The notes under the pieces: model-generated | What the model was told of the DNA's origin: nothing | Databases searched by the model: none | What the model saw: only the letters and a program-made list of their open reading frames with translations | From: Sediminibacterium sp. FEMGT703S | GTDB taxonomy: Bacteria > Bacteroidota > Bacteroidia > Chitinophagales > Chitinophagaceae | DNA length: 64,000 nt | Direction: 5' to 3' | Assembly (NCBI GenBank): GCA_002786355.1 | Contig: PGCO01000002.1 | Span: 496,001 to 560,000, forward strand | Made by a program: the position numbers and the translations under genes | In this document: positions 1 through 8,246 of the stretch, piece by piece | How the letters are laid out: every line of letters starts with the position of its first letter | How positions within the stretch are numbered: position 1 is the stretch's first letter

Positions 1-1
1 A

Positions 2-1216
2 CCATTATGGAAAAACACCTTCTTAGTGTTGAATTATAAATTGAGTGTAAGTAGAAACGATGCAGAGCGAAACACCTTCGCAAAAAACGCTGCCAATAAT
101 AAATATGAAAACTTGGTTGATACTTTAAGCAACCATTTTATATTCAATACTACCGGACATAATGGTAGTGTTAATATCCGATACAACGTAAAGAAATTTA
201 ATTTCTCTATTGGTACAGGTTTAGGAACAGTGAATTATCGTTTAAATGATTTGGTGAAACAAACAGACCGTAATGTAATTTTCAACAATTTTATTCCGGC
301 AGTAACATTCAATTTTACCCCTAAACAACAAAGAAGATTTAATTTTTCCTACAATGGTTCAACCAGAAATCCTTCGCTGACTCAAATTCAACCCATCATT
401 GATAATATTGACCCACTTAATTTAACCATTGGTAATCCTAACTTAAAGCAAAGCTTTGTTCACCAATTTAACTTAGGAGGTTCAGACTACAAGATTTTGA
501 AAAGCAGAAGAGTAAGATTTAATGTCAACTTTTCGAAAACAGAAAATGCTATTTCTAATTCAAGTTTTGTAGACAATCAGGGTAGAAGAATCAATCAGGC
601 CATAAACGTTGCAGGCAATTACAGTTTAAGTGGAACAGTGGGTTATGGATTCGAAATAATTCCATCACTCAATATTGGTTTTGATATTAGTCCTAGAATC
701 AACCAATTTGCAAATAGAGTAAACGGGATTGATAATATTACTAAAAACAGATCTACTGAATTTAGTTTTAACATGGGGTACTGGGGAGATAAATGGATCA
801 ATTTTTATGCCTATGGAAGTGCAAATCAAAATAACTCTACTACTTCAATTCGTCCTGATATCAGCACTAAGTTCTGGTCGTACAATGCATTCGCCAATCT
901 GCAGTTTAAGTTGAAAAAAATCAAGACCTATATCGATTTTGATTTAAATGCCAATATTTATGAAAAGACTGCTGTATTTGCCGATCAAAGAGATGTGTAT
1001 ATCGTTAACGCATCTGCAAGAAAAGTAGTTTCTAAGAATGACCAATGGGAAATCAAAGCTTCTGTTAATGACTTATTTAACCAAAACTTAGGCATCAACA
1101 GAAATGCATCTAGCAACTTTATCACTGAAACAACTAACCAAACCATTCAACGCTATTTCTTATTTTCCTTAATTTGGAATTTTAGCAAAAATGGAAAACC
1201 TAATGAAGGATTTTAA
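2..1216 (+). CDS. TonB-dependent receptor / outer-membrane beta-barrel protein, C-terminal part (5' end outside window)
   Basis: The reading frame is open from the left edge, so only the last 404 residues are present and the plug domain lies outside the window. What remains is beta-barrel-like: alternating polar and hydrophobic residues, many Asn, Phe and Tyr, and long strand-turn repeats. The stretch around GNPNLKQS, preceded by NPSL and QIQPIIDNIDPLNL, matches a motif seen in the Bacteroidota 'outer membrane beta-barrel' receptor family. The chain ends in Phe, as outer-membrane barrels often do. The next gene starts one base after the stop and encodes a GLPGLI protein, a pairing that is common in this phylum. 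The substrate cannot be read from this fragment. It is expected in the outer membrane, driven by TonB. Confidence 0.82.
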   Translation, partial: PLWKNTFLVLNYKLSVSRNDAERNTFAKNAANNKYENLVDTLSNHFIFNTTGHNGSVNIRYNVKKFNFSIGTGLGTVNYRLNDLVKQTDRNVIFNNFIPAVTFNFTPKQQRRFNFSYNGSTRNPSLTQIQPIIDNIDPLNLTIGNPNLKQSFVHQFNLGGSDYKILKSRRVRFNVNFSKTENAISNSSFVDNQGRRINQAINVAGNYSLSGTVGYGFEIIPSLNIGFDISPRINQFANRVNGIDNITKNRSTEFSFNMGYWGDKWINFYAYGSANQNNSTTSIRPDISTKFWSYNAFANLQFKLKKIKTYIDFDLNANIYEKTAVFADQRDVYIVNASARKVVSKNDQWEIKASVNDLFNQNLGINRNASSNFITETTNQTIQRYFLFSLIWNFSKNGKPNEGF

Positions 1217-1217
1217 T

Positions 1218-1958
1218 ATGAAAAAGACTATTATCATTTGCACAATTTTATTTTGTAGTACTCATTTAAATGCACAAGTACAATTCATACAATCTGGCAG
1301 AATAGAGTTTGAAAAAAGGGTAAACCAACATGCACCCATTTTAGAAGAAGGGGAAAATATGTGGAATGTAGAAATACTCAAACAGATACCCAAATTTGTA
1401 TCAGATATTTATGAACTTAAATTTACTTCAGACAAATCTGTCTTCAAATTAGCTAAAGAAAATCCCAATAATAAATACATGTGGGGAACCAAACCCGTTG
1501 ATACAGATGTAAGTATGCAGGATTTTAAAAAAGGTATTTCCATCAGTCAAAAAGAAGTGTTTGAGAATACTTATTTAATTAAAGACAGTAGCCGAACTTG
1601 GGAATGGAAAATTGCCGATGAAACCAGAGAAATTGCTGGCTTTGAATGCAGAAAAGCCGTTACCAAAATTTGTGATTCTGTTTATGTAGTTGCTTTTTAT
1701 ACCGATCAAATTCCGGTAAGTGCAGGCCCTGAAAGTTTTGGCGGATTACCTGGAATGATATTAGGACTTGCTGTACCCAGACTAAATACCACTTGGTTTG
1801 CAACTAAGTTGGAATTGATTTCTCCCACAGTCAGTGAGTTGAATGTAAAGCAAAAAGGGAAACAAGTTAATCGATCACAATTAACCAATGAGTTATCGAA
1901 AGCCATGAAAGACTGGGGCAAAGAAGGAGCCAGAAAAATGTGGGTTACACAGCTTTAA
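1218..1958 (+). CDS. GLPGLI family protein
   Basis: This 246-residue protein carries the family's name motif as GGLPGMILGL around residue 180 and opens with a signal peptide, MKKTIIICTILFC...NAQ, so it is exported. GLPGLI proteins are Bacteroidota-specific, of unknown function, and are often encoded next to TonB-dependent receptors, as here. I chose the ATG at 1218 because it directly precedes the signal peptide and follows the receptor stop codon by one base; an in-frame ATG at 1191 would overlap the receptor and put charged residues ahead of the signal. Only two Cys appear in the middle part (ECRKAVTKIC). It ends 34 bases before a convergent gene. Translation is probably coupled to the receptor. 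No catalytic motif is visible. Confidence 0.85.
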   Translation: MKKTIIICTILFCSTHLNAQVQFIQSGRIEFEKRVNQHAPILEEGENMWNVEILKQIPKFVSDIYELKFTSDKSVFKLAKENPNNKYMWGTKPVDTDVSMQDFKKGISISQKEVFENTYLIKDSSRTWEWKIADETREIAGFECRKAVTKICDSVYVVAFYTDQIPVSAGPESFGGLPGMILGLAVPRLNTTWFATKLELISPTVSELNVKQKGKQVNRSQLTNELSKAMKDWGKEGARKMWVTQL

Positions 1959-1992
1959 TTTGCCTATAAAGTAATGATTATCGAGTATGTTT

Positions 1993-2703
1993 TTAATGCG
2001 AACAATGAATGGCATCTGTTCCTTGAATAGCCGAATTTAAATAAGGACTAATAAAAGGTATGTCCAAATTTAGTCCACGGAGTATCAATAAACAGCCAAT
2101 GATAAATGTAAACACAGGTACCAACTTTCGAAATTGTTGACGTAAACCACTGGGCAAATGCTTTGCAGCAGCCACCAATAAAACCATAGCAGGTATGGTG
2201 CCTAACCCGAAGAATCCCATAAACAACATAGACTCATATATATTATGGGCAACCAATGAAGCAGCAACGGCTGTGTAAACCAACCCACAGGGCAATAACC
2301 CATTTAATACTCCAAAAATATACATCCATCCTGCTGATTGTTTCTGCATAATTTTTTGCATGGCATTAATTTGCCACTGCTTAAATCCTTTTAAAAAAGG
2401 CAATGATGTTTGAGGAAAAAGTCTAGGTAATAAAACCGAAGAAACGATAACAAGGCCTAGCACAATCGAAACGATTTGGGTAATCCCAAACCAATTTACT
2501 CCCCTACCCAACAAACCAGCTGCAATACCAATGCCAATATAAGTACTTACTCTTCCAATATTATAGAAAAATACAGCCAACCATTTGTATACACCTTGAA
2601 AAGCTTGGAAAGGCAAAGACAATGCCAATGGACCACACATACCAATACAATGAACACTGCCCCCAAAGCCCAACACAAAAGCAGATATCAGCAATACTTC
2701 CAT
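1993..2703 (-). CDS. SafE/TauE-like membrane protein, last gene of the cbb3 oxidase operon
   Basis: This 236-residue protein has about six hydrophobic segments and the motif HCIGMCGP at residues 18-25, plus LLPCGLVYTA near residue 137. These Cys-bearing motifs are typical of the family annotated as sulfite exporter TauE/SafE in cbb3 and heavy-metal contexts, which resembles the membrane core of CcdA/DsbD thiol transporters. It starts two bases after the ccoH stop and so is very likely cotranscribed with the oxidase genes. A role in copper handling or thiol chemistry during oxidase assembly is my inference from context; the 'sulfite exporter' label is a family name and not evidence for sulfite transport. 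The protein ends in a His/Cys-rich tail (IHCSH) that could bind metal. Confidence 0.8.
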   Translation of the reverse strand: MEVLLISAFVLGFGGSVHCIGMCGPLALSLPFQAFQGVYKWLAVFFYNIGRVSTYIGIGIAAGLLGRGVNWFGITQIVSIVLGLVIVSSVLLPRLFPQTSLPFLKGFKQWQINAMQKIMQKQSAGWMYIFGVLNGLLPCGLVYTAVAASLVAHNIYESMLFMGFFGLGTIPAMVLLVAAAKHLPSGLRQQFRKLVPVFTFIIGCLLILRGLNLDIPFISPYLNSAIQGTDAIHCSH

Positions 2704-2705
2704 AA

Positions 2706-3143
2706 CTAAGGAATAAAAATAACTTCTTCGGCATAATAGTTTTTACCTGCACTGGTAAAACTTATTTTAGCTATGTACTTCCCTTTATTAAATTGTGCAA
2801 CCGGGAAAATATAAACACCATTTTTAGATGCTGATAAATTCAATTTCTTATCCGATTTTTCTGAGGCTGGATTATAAAAATGCACTTCAGCACTCGTAAT
2901 TGCAGCTGCGGTTGTTGAGTCAATTTTCAGGAAAATTTGCTGGTCTTGTTTCACTACACTAACCTTTGTAGCTAGTGCATTTGCATTGGCAGTAGCTTGT
3001 AACTTTCCATTAAAAGCCATTTCTTTTTCATAGTAATTGGATTCCACCATTTCAATATCCACCTGCATGGTTTTCCATACCAGAAATAATATAAATGCTA
3101 CACCCAAACCAAATGCCACTACAATTCTATATCCCCAATTCAT
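2706..3143 (-). CDS. ccoH: FixH/CcoH family cbb3 oxidase assembly protein
   Basis: This 145-residue protein has one N-terminal membrane segment (about residues 7-24) followed by a soluble periplasmic domain with the family's ESNYYEKEMAF stretch near residue 34. FixH/CcoH proteins are single-pass membrane proteins that take part in maturation or stabilisation of cbb3-type cytochrome c oxidase. The place in the operon agrees: ccoG lies upstream with nine bases between, and the SafE-like gene follows after two bases. The length is usual for the family. The assignment rests on the N-terminal pattern plus context; the rest of the domain is poorly conserved. Confidence 0.88.
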   Translation of the reverse strand: MNWGYRIVVAFGLGVAFILFLVWKTMQVDIEMVESNYYEKEMAFNGKLQATANANALATKVSVVKQDQQIFLKIDSTTAAAITSAEVHFYNPASEKSDKKLNLSASKNGVYIFPVAQFNKGKYIAKISFTSAGKNYYAEEVIFIP

Positions 3144-3152
3144 TTTTTAATT

Positions 3153-4538
3153 TTAAAGGTCGCTAATAAAAATGGCTTTCTTAGTAGTAATCACTTTATC
3201 GCCACTGAGTAATTTTATTTCATATTCCTCTTTCCTGTTCTTAATCTTGTTGCTATCTACCTTAATGAAAAAAGTTTCCTCGGCCAATTGTCTGCCCTTT
3301 AATGTATCTAAGGTTTGACCAATTCTTTCTATTTGCACGTCAGGATCTGTAGCAACCAATCGATAAGGAAGATCTCTATTGCTCTTATTGGTCACTTTAA
3401 TTCTAAATAAGTTACTAATAGTTCCGTCTTTGTTTTCCTGCATACCTTGACCTGGCACACGCAAAATAGTTGCATCAAAAGTAGTTCTGGTTACAATTAA
3501 AACGCCCAACAACACCATTAAAATAACCAATACACCTGAGTAAGCTTTAATGCGATAAGTAAACTCAAACTTCTTACCAGATGCTATTTGATTTTCTGAA
3601 GCAAATGTGATCAAATTTTCAGGCTTGTTCACTTTCTTCATCATCATATTACACGCATCAATACAAGCAGTACAGTTTACACATTCTAATTGAGTACCAT
3701 TTCTGATATCTATATTAGTAGGGCATACATTTACACACATACCACAATCAATACAATCACCCGCACCTTCTGTTGCTTTCTTTTTATTCCTGGGCTCCCC
3801 TCTTAAATAATCATAGGCAACTACAATAGAGTTTTTATCCAATAAAACACCTTGCAATCTTCCATAAGGACAAATAACGGTACATACAATTTCTCTTACA
3901 AAAGCATATACCGTATAAAAAACCAAGGTAAAAAAGATGATAGCAATAAAGCCCCCAATATGTTCAGACAATGGATCTGTAATGATTTTAAACAGTTGAT
4001 CTGTTCCGATGATATAGGCTAGAAAAGTATTTGAAATAGCAAAACTGAGCAATAGAAAAACAATATGTTTTATTGTTTTTCTCACATAAAGTTCAGTAGT
4101 CCATTTTTTTCCATTATTGATTTTTTGCTTGTTTCCATCACCTTCTATAAAGTATTCAATCTTTCTAAAAATCATTTCCATGAATATGGTTTGCGGACAA
4201 ACCCAGCCACAAAAGAAACGACCATAAATTAAGGTGAAGATGACAATAAAGAGCATGAAAATGATCATGCCCAACCCAAACATAATAAAGTCTTGTGGTG
4301 TAAAGAGTGAGCCGAAAAAAGTAAATTCTCCTTGAGGAATATTAAACTGGAACAAGGGATTGCCATCTATTCGAATAAATGGCATCGAAAAGAACAACAA
4401 AACATAAACATAACTTAAGTAAGTTCTGTATTGGTACAATTTTCCTTTGGGCTGCAAAGCATGTACCCAGTTTCTTTTTCCCTTACTATCAACAGTTGAA
4501 TGTAAACTCCTAAAATCTGCTTGTTTCGACTCACTCAT
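3153..4538 (-). CDS. ccoG: CcoG/FixG (RdxA-like) polyferredoxin for cbb3 oxidase assembly
   Basis: This 461-residue membrane iron-sulfur protein carries two 4Fe-4S motifs: Cys262, 265, 268, 272 (CIDCGMC...CP) and Cys286, 289, 292, 296 (CVNCTACIDAC). Further paired Cys sit at the membrane surface in FFCGWVCP (residues 109-115) and CTVICPYG (219-226). At least four membrane segments precede the ferredoxin-like region and one follows it (about 325-345). The C-terminal 110 residues form the Ig-like periplasmic domain usual for FixG. In other bacteria CcoG reduces copper(II) to copper(I) during cbb3 oxidase biogenesis. The gene lies between ccoP (18 bases upstream) and ccoH (9 bases downstream), as in many cco operons. 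All expected Cys are present. Confidence 0.95.
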   Translation of the reverse strand: MSESKQADFRSLHSTVDSKGKRNWVHALQPKGKLYQYRTYLSYVYVLLFFSMPFIRIDGNPLFQFNIPQGEFTFFGSLFTPQDFIMFGLGMIIFMLFIVIFTLIYGRFFCGWVCPQTIFMEMIFRKIEYFIEGDGNKQKINNGKKWTTELYVRKTIKHIVFLLLSFAISNTFLAYIIGTDQLFKIITDPLSEHIGGFIAIIFFTLVFYTVYAFVREIVCTVICPYGRLQGVLLDKNSIVVAYDYLRGEPRNKKKATEGAGDCIDCGMCVNVCPTNIDIRNGTQLECVNCTACIDACNMMMKKVNKPENLITFASENQIASGKKFEFTYRIKAYSGVLVILMVLLGVLIVTRTTFDATILRVPGQGMQENKDGTISNLFRIKVTNKSNRDLPYRLVATDPDVQIERIGQTLDTLKGRQLAEETFFIKVDSNKIKNRKEEYEIKLLSGDKVITTKKAIFISDL

Positions 4539-4556
4539 AATTTCAATTTAATCAAC

Positions 4557-5714
4557 TTACTTCATTACTGGGGCCGAAGTTGAATCAGCACCAGCAGGTG
4601 CAGCACCTGTTTCTACAAACAGTTCTCCTTGCTTTTCTTTAGCTGGTTGAGGATTAGTTCCTTGTAAAGATTTTACATAACTAGCTATTTGTGCAATTTG
4701 AATAGGCGAATAATCGTCTTTCCAACTCTTCATGCCTTTTTCTGGCCAACCATATTTTATTGAATAAAATATGGCTTTTATATCTCCCTTGTGCAACCAA
4801 TAATCATCGGTTAAATTAGGTCCAATTCCAGGCGCACCATTTACTATTGCACTTCCATTTTCAGCATGACAGGTTGCACAAGCTCCAGGTTTAATATATA
4901 ATTCCTTCCCTTTTGCAATATCATCTGCACCCATCATTTTTACGGTATTTTCATCTACATTATTGGCAGATTTTTCTAAATAAGCCGCTTGTTGTATGGC
5001 TGCTTGTTCCATATCCATGGCCAATTCTGCTTGTTGCAATGGCTTTGTTTCTGCTATATGGTAACTATACATATAAACAATCCCAAAGACTAGACTTATC
5101 GCAAAACCCCATCTCCACCATACCGGCACTTCGTTGTCTAATTCTTTAATGCCATCATAATCATGCCCCAAATCTAAACGAGCAATATCTTCATTGGTAT
5201 TTCTATTATACAATCGATCAAACCAAGCTATTTTTTCCTTCACTACTATAGGAGCAGCACCGGAAGCTACAGCCGTTTGTATTGCTTCTTTTTTCAAAAA
5301 GCTTCTGATACCATTGGCAAAATAAACAATGATGATCATTTCTAATACCACTACAAATGCCAGCATTTGTATAATGGTTTCAGATACGACTGTTTTTGTT
5401 CCAGCAGGAATATTGGCTGATTGAGCAAACAATGACCCAGCAGATAAAACTAAAAACAGACCAGTTAATACAGCCGATTTAGAAGCACCATTTTGTTTTT
5501 CTTGGTCTACTTTATTTTTTATAGCTAGGATAAATACATTGCCCAACATGAAAATCACCATGGCTAATAAGCCAATCACTGTGATTAATACATAAGCAAC
5601 AGTGGAATCATAAAATACATCTTTGGCTATAGGAGCTGCTTCTTTTGCGGCATCCTGTGCCCAGATAATATTTGCAGCCAAGCTGGCTAATAAAAGCAGG
5701 AGCAATTTTTGCAT
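4557..5714 (-). CDS. ccoP: cbb3 cytochrome c oxidase subunit III, monoheme CcoP
   Basis: This is the membrane-anchored cytochrome c subunit that passes electrons to CcoO/CcoN. With the start used here it has 385 residues. It has one heme c site, CATCH at about 279-283, with a following Met-containing stretch near GMKSW. The cytoplasmic/membrane linker WFDRLYNRN...EVPVWWRWGF (about 164-205) is the CcoP N-terminal domain. Unusually, the N-terminus holds two signal-like segments ending in AQ (residues 1-20 and about 80-98), each followed by a membrane helix. I start at ATG 5714 because it begins the first of these (MQKLLLLLLASL). ATGs at 5756 and 5777 are in frame; the one at 5777 overlaps the ccoQ stop. 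Many CcoP proteins are diheme; the monoheme form is common in Bacteroidota. Confidence 0.9.
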   Translation of the reverse strand: MQKLLLLLLASLAANIIWAQDAAKEAAPIAKDVFYDSTVAYVLITVIGLLAMVIFMLGNVFILAIKNKVDQEKQNGASKSAVLTGLFLVLSAGSLFAQSANIPAGTKTVVSETIIQMLAFVVVLEMIIIVYFANGIRSFLKKEAIQTAVASGAAPIVVKEKIAWFDRLYNRNTNEDIARLDLGHDYDGIKELDNEVPVWWRWGFAISLVFGIVYMYSYHIAETKPLQQAELAMDMEQAAIQQAAYLEKSANNVDENTVKMMGADDIAKGKELYIKPGACATCHAENGSAIVNGAPGIGPNLTDDYWLHKGDIKAIFYSIKYGWPEKGMKSWKDDYSPIQIAQIASYVKSLQGTNPQPAKEKQGELFVETGAAPAGADSTSAPVMK

Positions 5715-5769
5715 CAATGCCTTTTGTTTGTTGAAATAAGATATACTAGTTAACATATAATTTTTTTTA

Positions 5770-5931
5770 TCAGTCATTGATCGGAATTTGGCTATTCTTT
5801 TCCATTTTTTCTTTATTGGCAGACAAAACATACCAAGTAACCACTGCAAAAAACACCGTGAATATGACCAAAGAAACCATTGGATATATATTAACGTTTT
5901 CAATACTGGTTACATAATTTTTAAATTTCAT
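5770..5931 (-). CDS. ccoQ: CcoQ-like small subunit of cbb3 oxidase (53 aa)
   Basis: This is a short gene between ccoNO and ccoP that a length cutoff would drop. It translates from ATG at 5931 to TGA at 5770 as a 53-residue peptide with one membrane helix, roughly MVSLVIFTVFFAVVTWYVLS (residues 18-37). A charged tail with KEKMEKN follows. CcoQ/FixQ is a single-helix subunit that stabilises the cbb3 complex, and this position (N-O-Q-P) is the canonical one. It starts 11 bases after the ccoNO stop. A ccoP frame runs through it on the same strand, but that longer frame lacks a plausible N-terminus here. Sequence identity within the family is low, so the call depends on topology and position. Confidence 0.82.
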   Translation of the reverse strand: MKFKNYVTSIENVNIYPMVSLVIFTVFFAVVTWYVLSANKEKMEKNSQIPIND

Positions 5932-5942
5932 ACAGCTGAATT

Positions 5943-8078
5943 TTAGTGTAATGTTTTAATTTCTGCTTCAGGTGCTTTCTTCAAGTCTGCACCCAATCTT
6001 TGCAAATAAGCAATCAATGCAATAATTTCTTTGCCGCTATTTGCTTTGATTCTGTTTGCATTTAAATCTGCCGCAATTTCATCTGCCTGAATTTTCAAAT
6101 CATTATTTGCCTTTTGATCATAACCTTCAGGATATGGAACACCTAAAGTTTGCATTGCTCTGATTTTTCCAGGAGTAGTACTGATGTCTAAATCATTGTC
6201 TAATAACCATGGATAAGGAGGCATGATAGAACCTTGAGAAATTTCTTCCGGCTCATTCATATGTCTGTAATGCCAACTGTTCGGATACTTATTTCCTTGA
6301 CGAGCCAAATCTGGACCGGTACGCTTACTTCCCCACTGGAATGGATGATCATACACAGATTCTCCTGCTTTAGAATAATCGCCATAACGAGCAACTTCAT
6401 CTCTAAATGGACGAACCATTTGTGAGTGACAAGTATAACAACCTTCTCTTATATAAATATCTCTACCCTGCAATTCAAGCGGTGTATAAGGTTTAACCGT
6501 ACTAATGGTTGGTACGTTTTCTTTCACAATAAATGTGGGAATGATTTCGATAGCTCCACCTACTGAAACAACAATTAAACTCATCACCAACATTTGAACT
6601 GGTCTTCTTTCAATAATTGAATGCCAGTATGATTTGCCTTCTGGTAGTGGTTGAGTAGCTAAGGCAGGAGCTTCGCCATGTTCTTCTGGAACAAATGAAC
6701 CAGCTTTAGCAGTTCTGATTAAATTAACTACCATGATGATTACCCCTACTAAATAGATGGTACCACCTAATCCTCTTAAAATGTACATAGGAATAATGCG
6801 GGTCACTGTTTCTAAGAACTGGAACTTCAATTGCCCTTCTGGAGTAAATTGTTTCCACATCAAAGCTTGAGAAATAGCTGCCCAATACATTGGAATTGCA
6901 TAAAGTAATATACCTACGGTTCCAATTAAGAAATGGGTATTGGCCATTTTAACAGAATGTAGTTTGGTATTGTAAATTCTAGGAACTAACCAATATAGCA
7001 TACCAAAAATCAAAAATCCATTCCATCCAAGTGCTCCTACGTGTACGTGTGCAACAATCCAATCGGTGTAGTGTGCAAATCCATTCACATTCTTAAGTGA
7101 AAGCATTGGACCTTCAAAAGTGCTCATACCATAACAGGTTAATGCCACTATGAACATTTTCAAAATAGGATCTTCTTTTACTTTATCCCAAGCTCCACGT
7201 AAAGTGAAAATTCCATTTAACATACCACCCCAACTTGGAAGTATGAGCATGATACTAAATACCACACCCAATGATTGTGCCCAATCAGGTAATGCAGTAT
7301 ACAACAAGTGGTGAGGACCTGCCCAGATATAAATAAAAATCAATGCCCAGAAGTGAATAATACTCCACTTATACGAATAGACTGGTCTTCCAGCAGCTTT
7401 AGGAACAAAATAATACATGATACCCAACATAGGAGTGGTCAAGAAAAATGCAACCGCATTATGACCATACCACCATTGCACCAATGCGTCTTGAACTCCT
7501 GCATACCAGCTATAACTATGCGTCATAGAAGTAGGTAATGAAAAAGAGTTTACAATATGCAATAAAGCAACAGTTACCCAAGTACCAATAATAAACCAGA
7601 TAGCAACATATAAATGCCTTTCTCTTCTGGTTAAAATGGTTGCAAACATATTAATACCAAATACTACCCAAATAAGGGTAATAGCAATATCAATAGGCCA
7701 AATTAGCTCAGCATATTCCTTTCCTTGTGTTAAACCCAAAGGAAGTGTTACTGCTGCTGCAACAATGATTAACTGCCAGCCCCAGAAATGGACCAACCCA
7801 AGGGCTTTACTCCACATACTGGTTTTGAGTAACCGGGGCATCATATAATAAACACCGGTGTAAATACCGTTGCCCACAAATGCAAAAATGACTGCATTGG
7901 TATGCAATGGTCTTAATCGTCCAAAACTAGTATAGGATATACCTAAATTGAGTGCAGGGTAAGCTAGCTGAAAAGCAATGATTACCCCAACCAGCATCCC
8001 TACTATTGCCCACAAAACAGTGGCAAAAGCGAATTTCCGGACGATGGAATTGTCGAAACTGAATTTTTCTAACTGCAT
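5943..8078 (-). CDS. ccoNO: Fused CcoN-CcoO cbb3 cytochrome c oxidase subunits I and II
   Basis: This single 711-residue chain joins the catalytic subunit CcoN (about residues 1-465) to the monoheme subunit CcoO (about 485-711). Visible CcoN ligands are His59 (low-spin heme b), His206 and the pair His256-His257 (copper B region), and His344 and His346 (AHVHVG; hemes b3 and b). CcoO is marked by its membrane anchor at 497-518, heme c motif CYTCH at 547-551 and axial Met in GSIMPPYPW near 619. Together with CcoP it reduces O2 to water and conserves energy at low oxygen. Fusion of N and O is typical of Bacteroidota. The gene lies between ccoS (6-base gap) and ccoQ (11-base gap). All ligands are intact. 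Confidence 0.97.
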   Translation of the reverse strand: MQLEKFSFDNSIVRKFAFATVLWAIVGMLVGVIIAFQLAYPALNLGISYTSFGRLRPLHTNAVIFAFVGNGIYTGVYYMMPRLLKTSMWSKALGLVHFWGWQLIIVAAAVTLPLGLTQGKEYAELIWPIDIAITLIWVVFGINMFATILTRRERHLYVAIWFIIGTWVTVALLHIVNSFSLPTSMTHSYSWYAGVQDALVQWWYGHNAVAFFLTTPMLGIMYYFVPKAAGRPVYSYKWSIIHFWALIFIYIWAGPHHLLYTALPDWAQSLGVVFSIMLILPSWGGMLNGIFTLRGAWDKVKEDPILKMFIVALTCYGMSTFEGPMLSLKNVNGFAHYTDWIVAHVHVGALGWNGFLIFGMLYWLVPRIYNTKLHSVKMANTHFLIGTVGILLYAIPMYWAAISQALMWKQFTPEGQLKFQFLETVTRIIPMYILRGLGGTIYLVGVIIMVVNLIRTAKAGSFVPEEHGEAPALATQPLPEGKSYWHSIIERRPVQMLVMSLIVVSVGGAIEIIPTFIVKENVPTISTVKPYTPLELQGRDIYIREGCYTCHSQMVRPFRDEVARYGDYSKAGESVYDHPFQWGSKRTGPDLARQGNKYPNSWHYRHMNEPEEISQGSIMPPYPWLLDNDLDISTTPGKIRAMQTLGVPYPEGYDQKANNDLKIQADEIAADLNANRIKANSGKEIIALIAYLQRLGADLKKAPEAEIKTLH

Positions 8079-8084
8079 GGTTTT

Positions 8085-8246
8085 CTATTTATTCTCTGTT
8101 GGTTGATTGGTTTGATCAAATAAAATTTTATTCGCTGGCGTAAAATGGTCATCAAACTGCCCTGTTTTAGAACCCCATATAAATGCAATCAGGAATCCTG
8201 AAGCAACTAGGAGGCTTAAGATGAGTAAAAAAACAATCACAATCAT
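8085..8246 (-). CDS. ccoS: CcoS cbb3 oxidase assembly protein (53 aa)
   Basis: This small gene has an N-terminal membrane helix (MIVIVFLLILSLLVASGFL) and the diagnostic CcoS motif GQFDD at residues 29-33, preceded by AFIWGSKT. CcoS is a single-pass membrane protein needed to insert heme b and copper into CcoN in other bacteria. Its ATG overlaps the ccoI stop codon in an ATGA arrangement (8246-8243), so the two are translationally coupled; ccoNO follows six bases later. Length and motif are standard. Confidence 0.93.
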   Translation of the reverse strand: MIVIVFLLILSLLVASGFLIAFIWGSKTGQFDDHFTPANKILFDQTNQPTENK

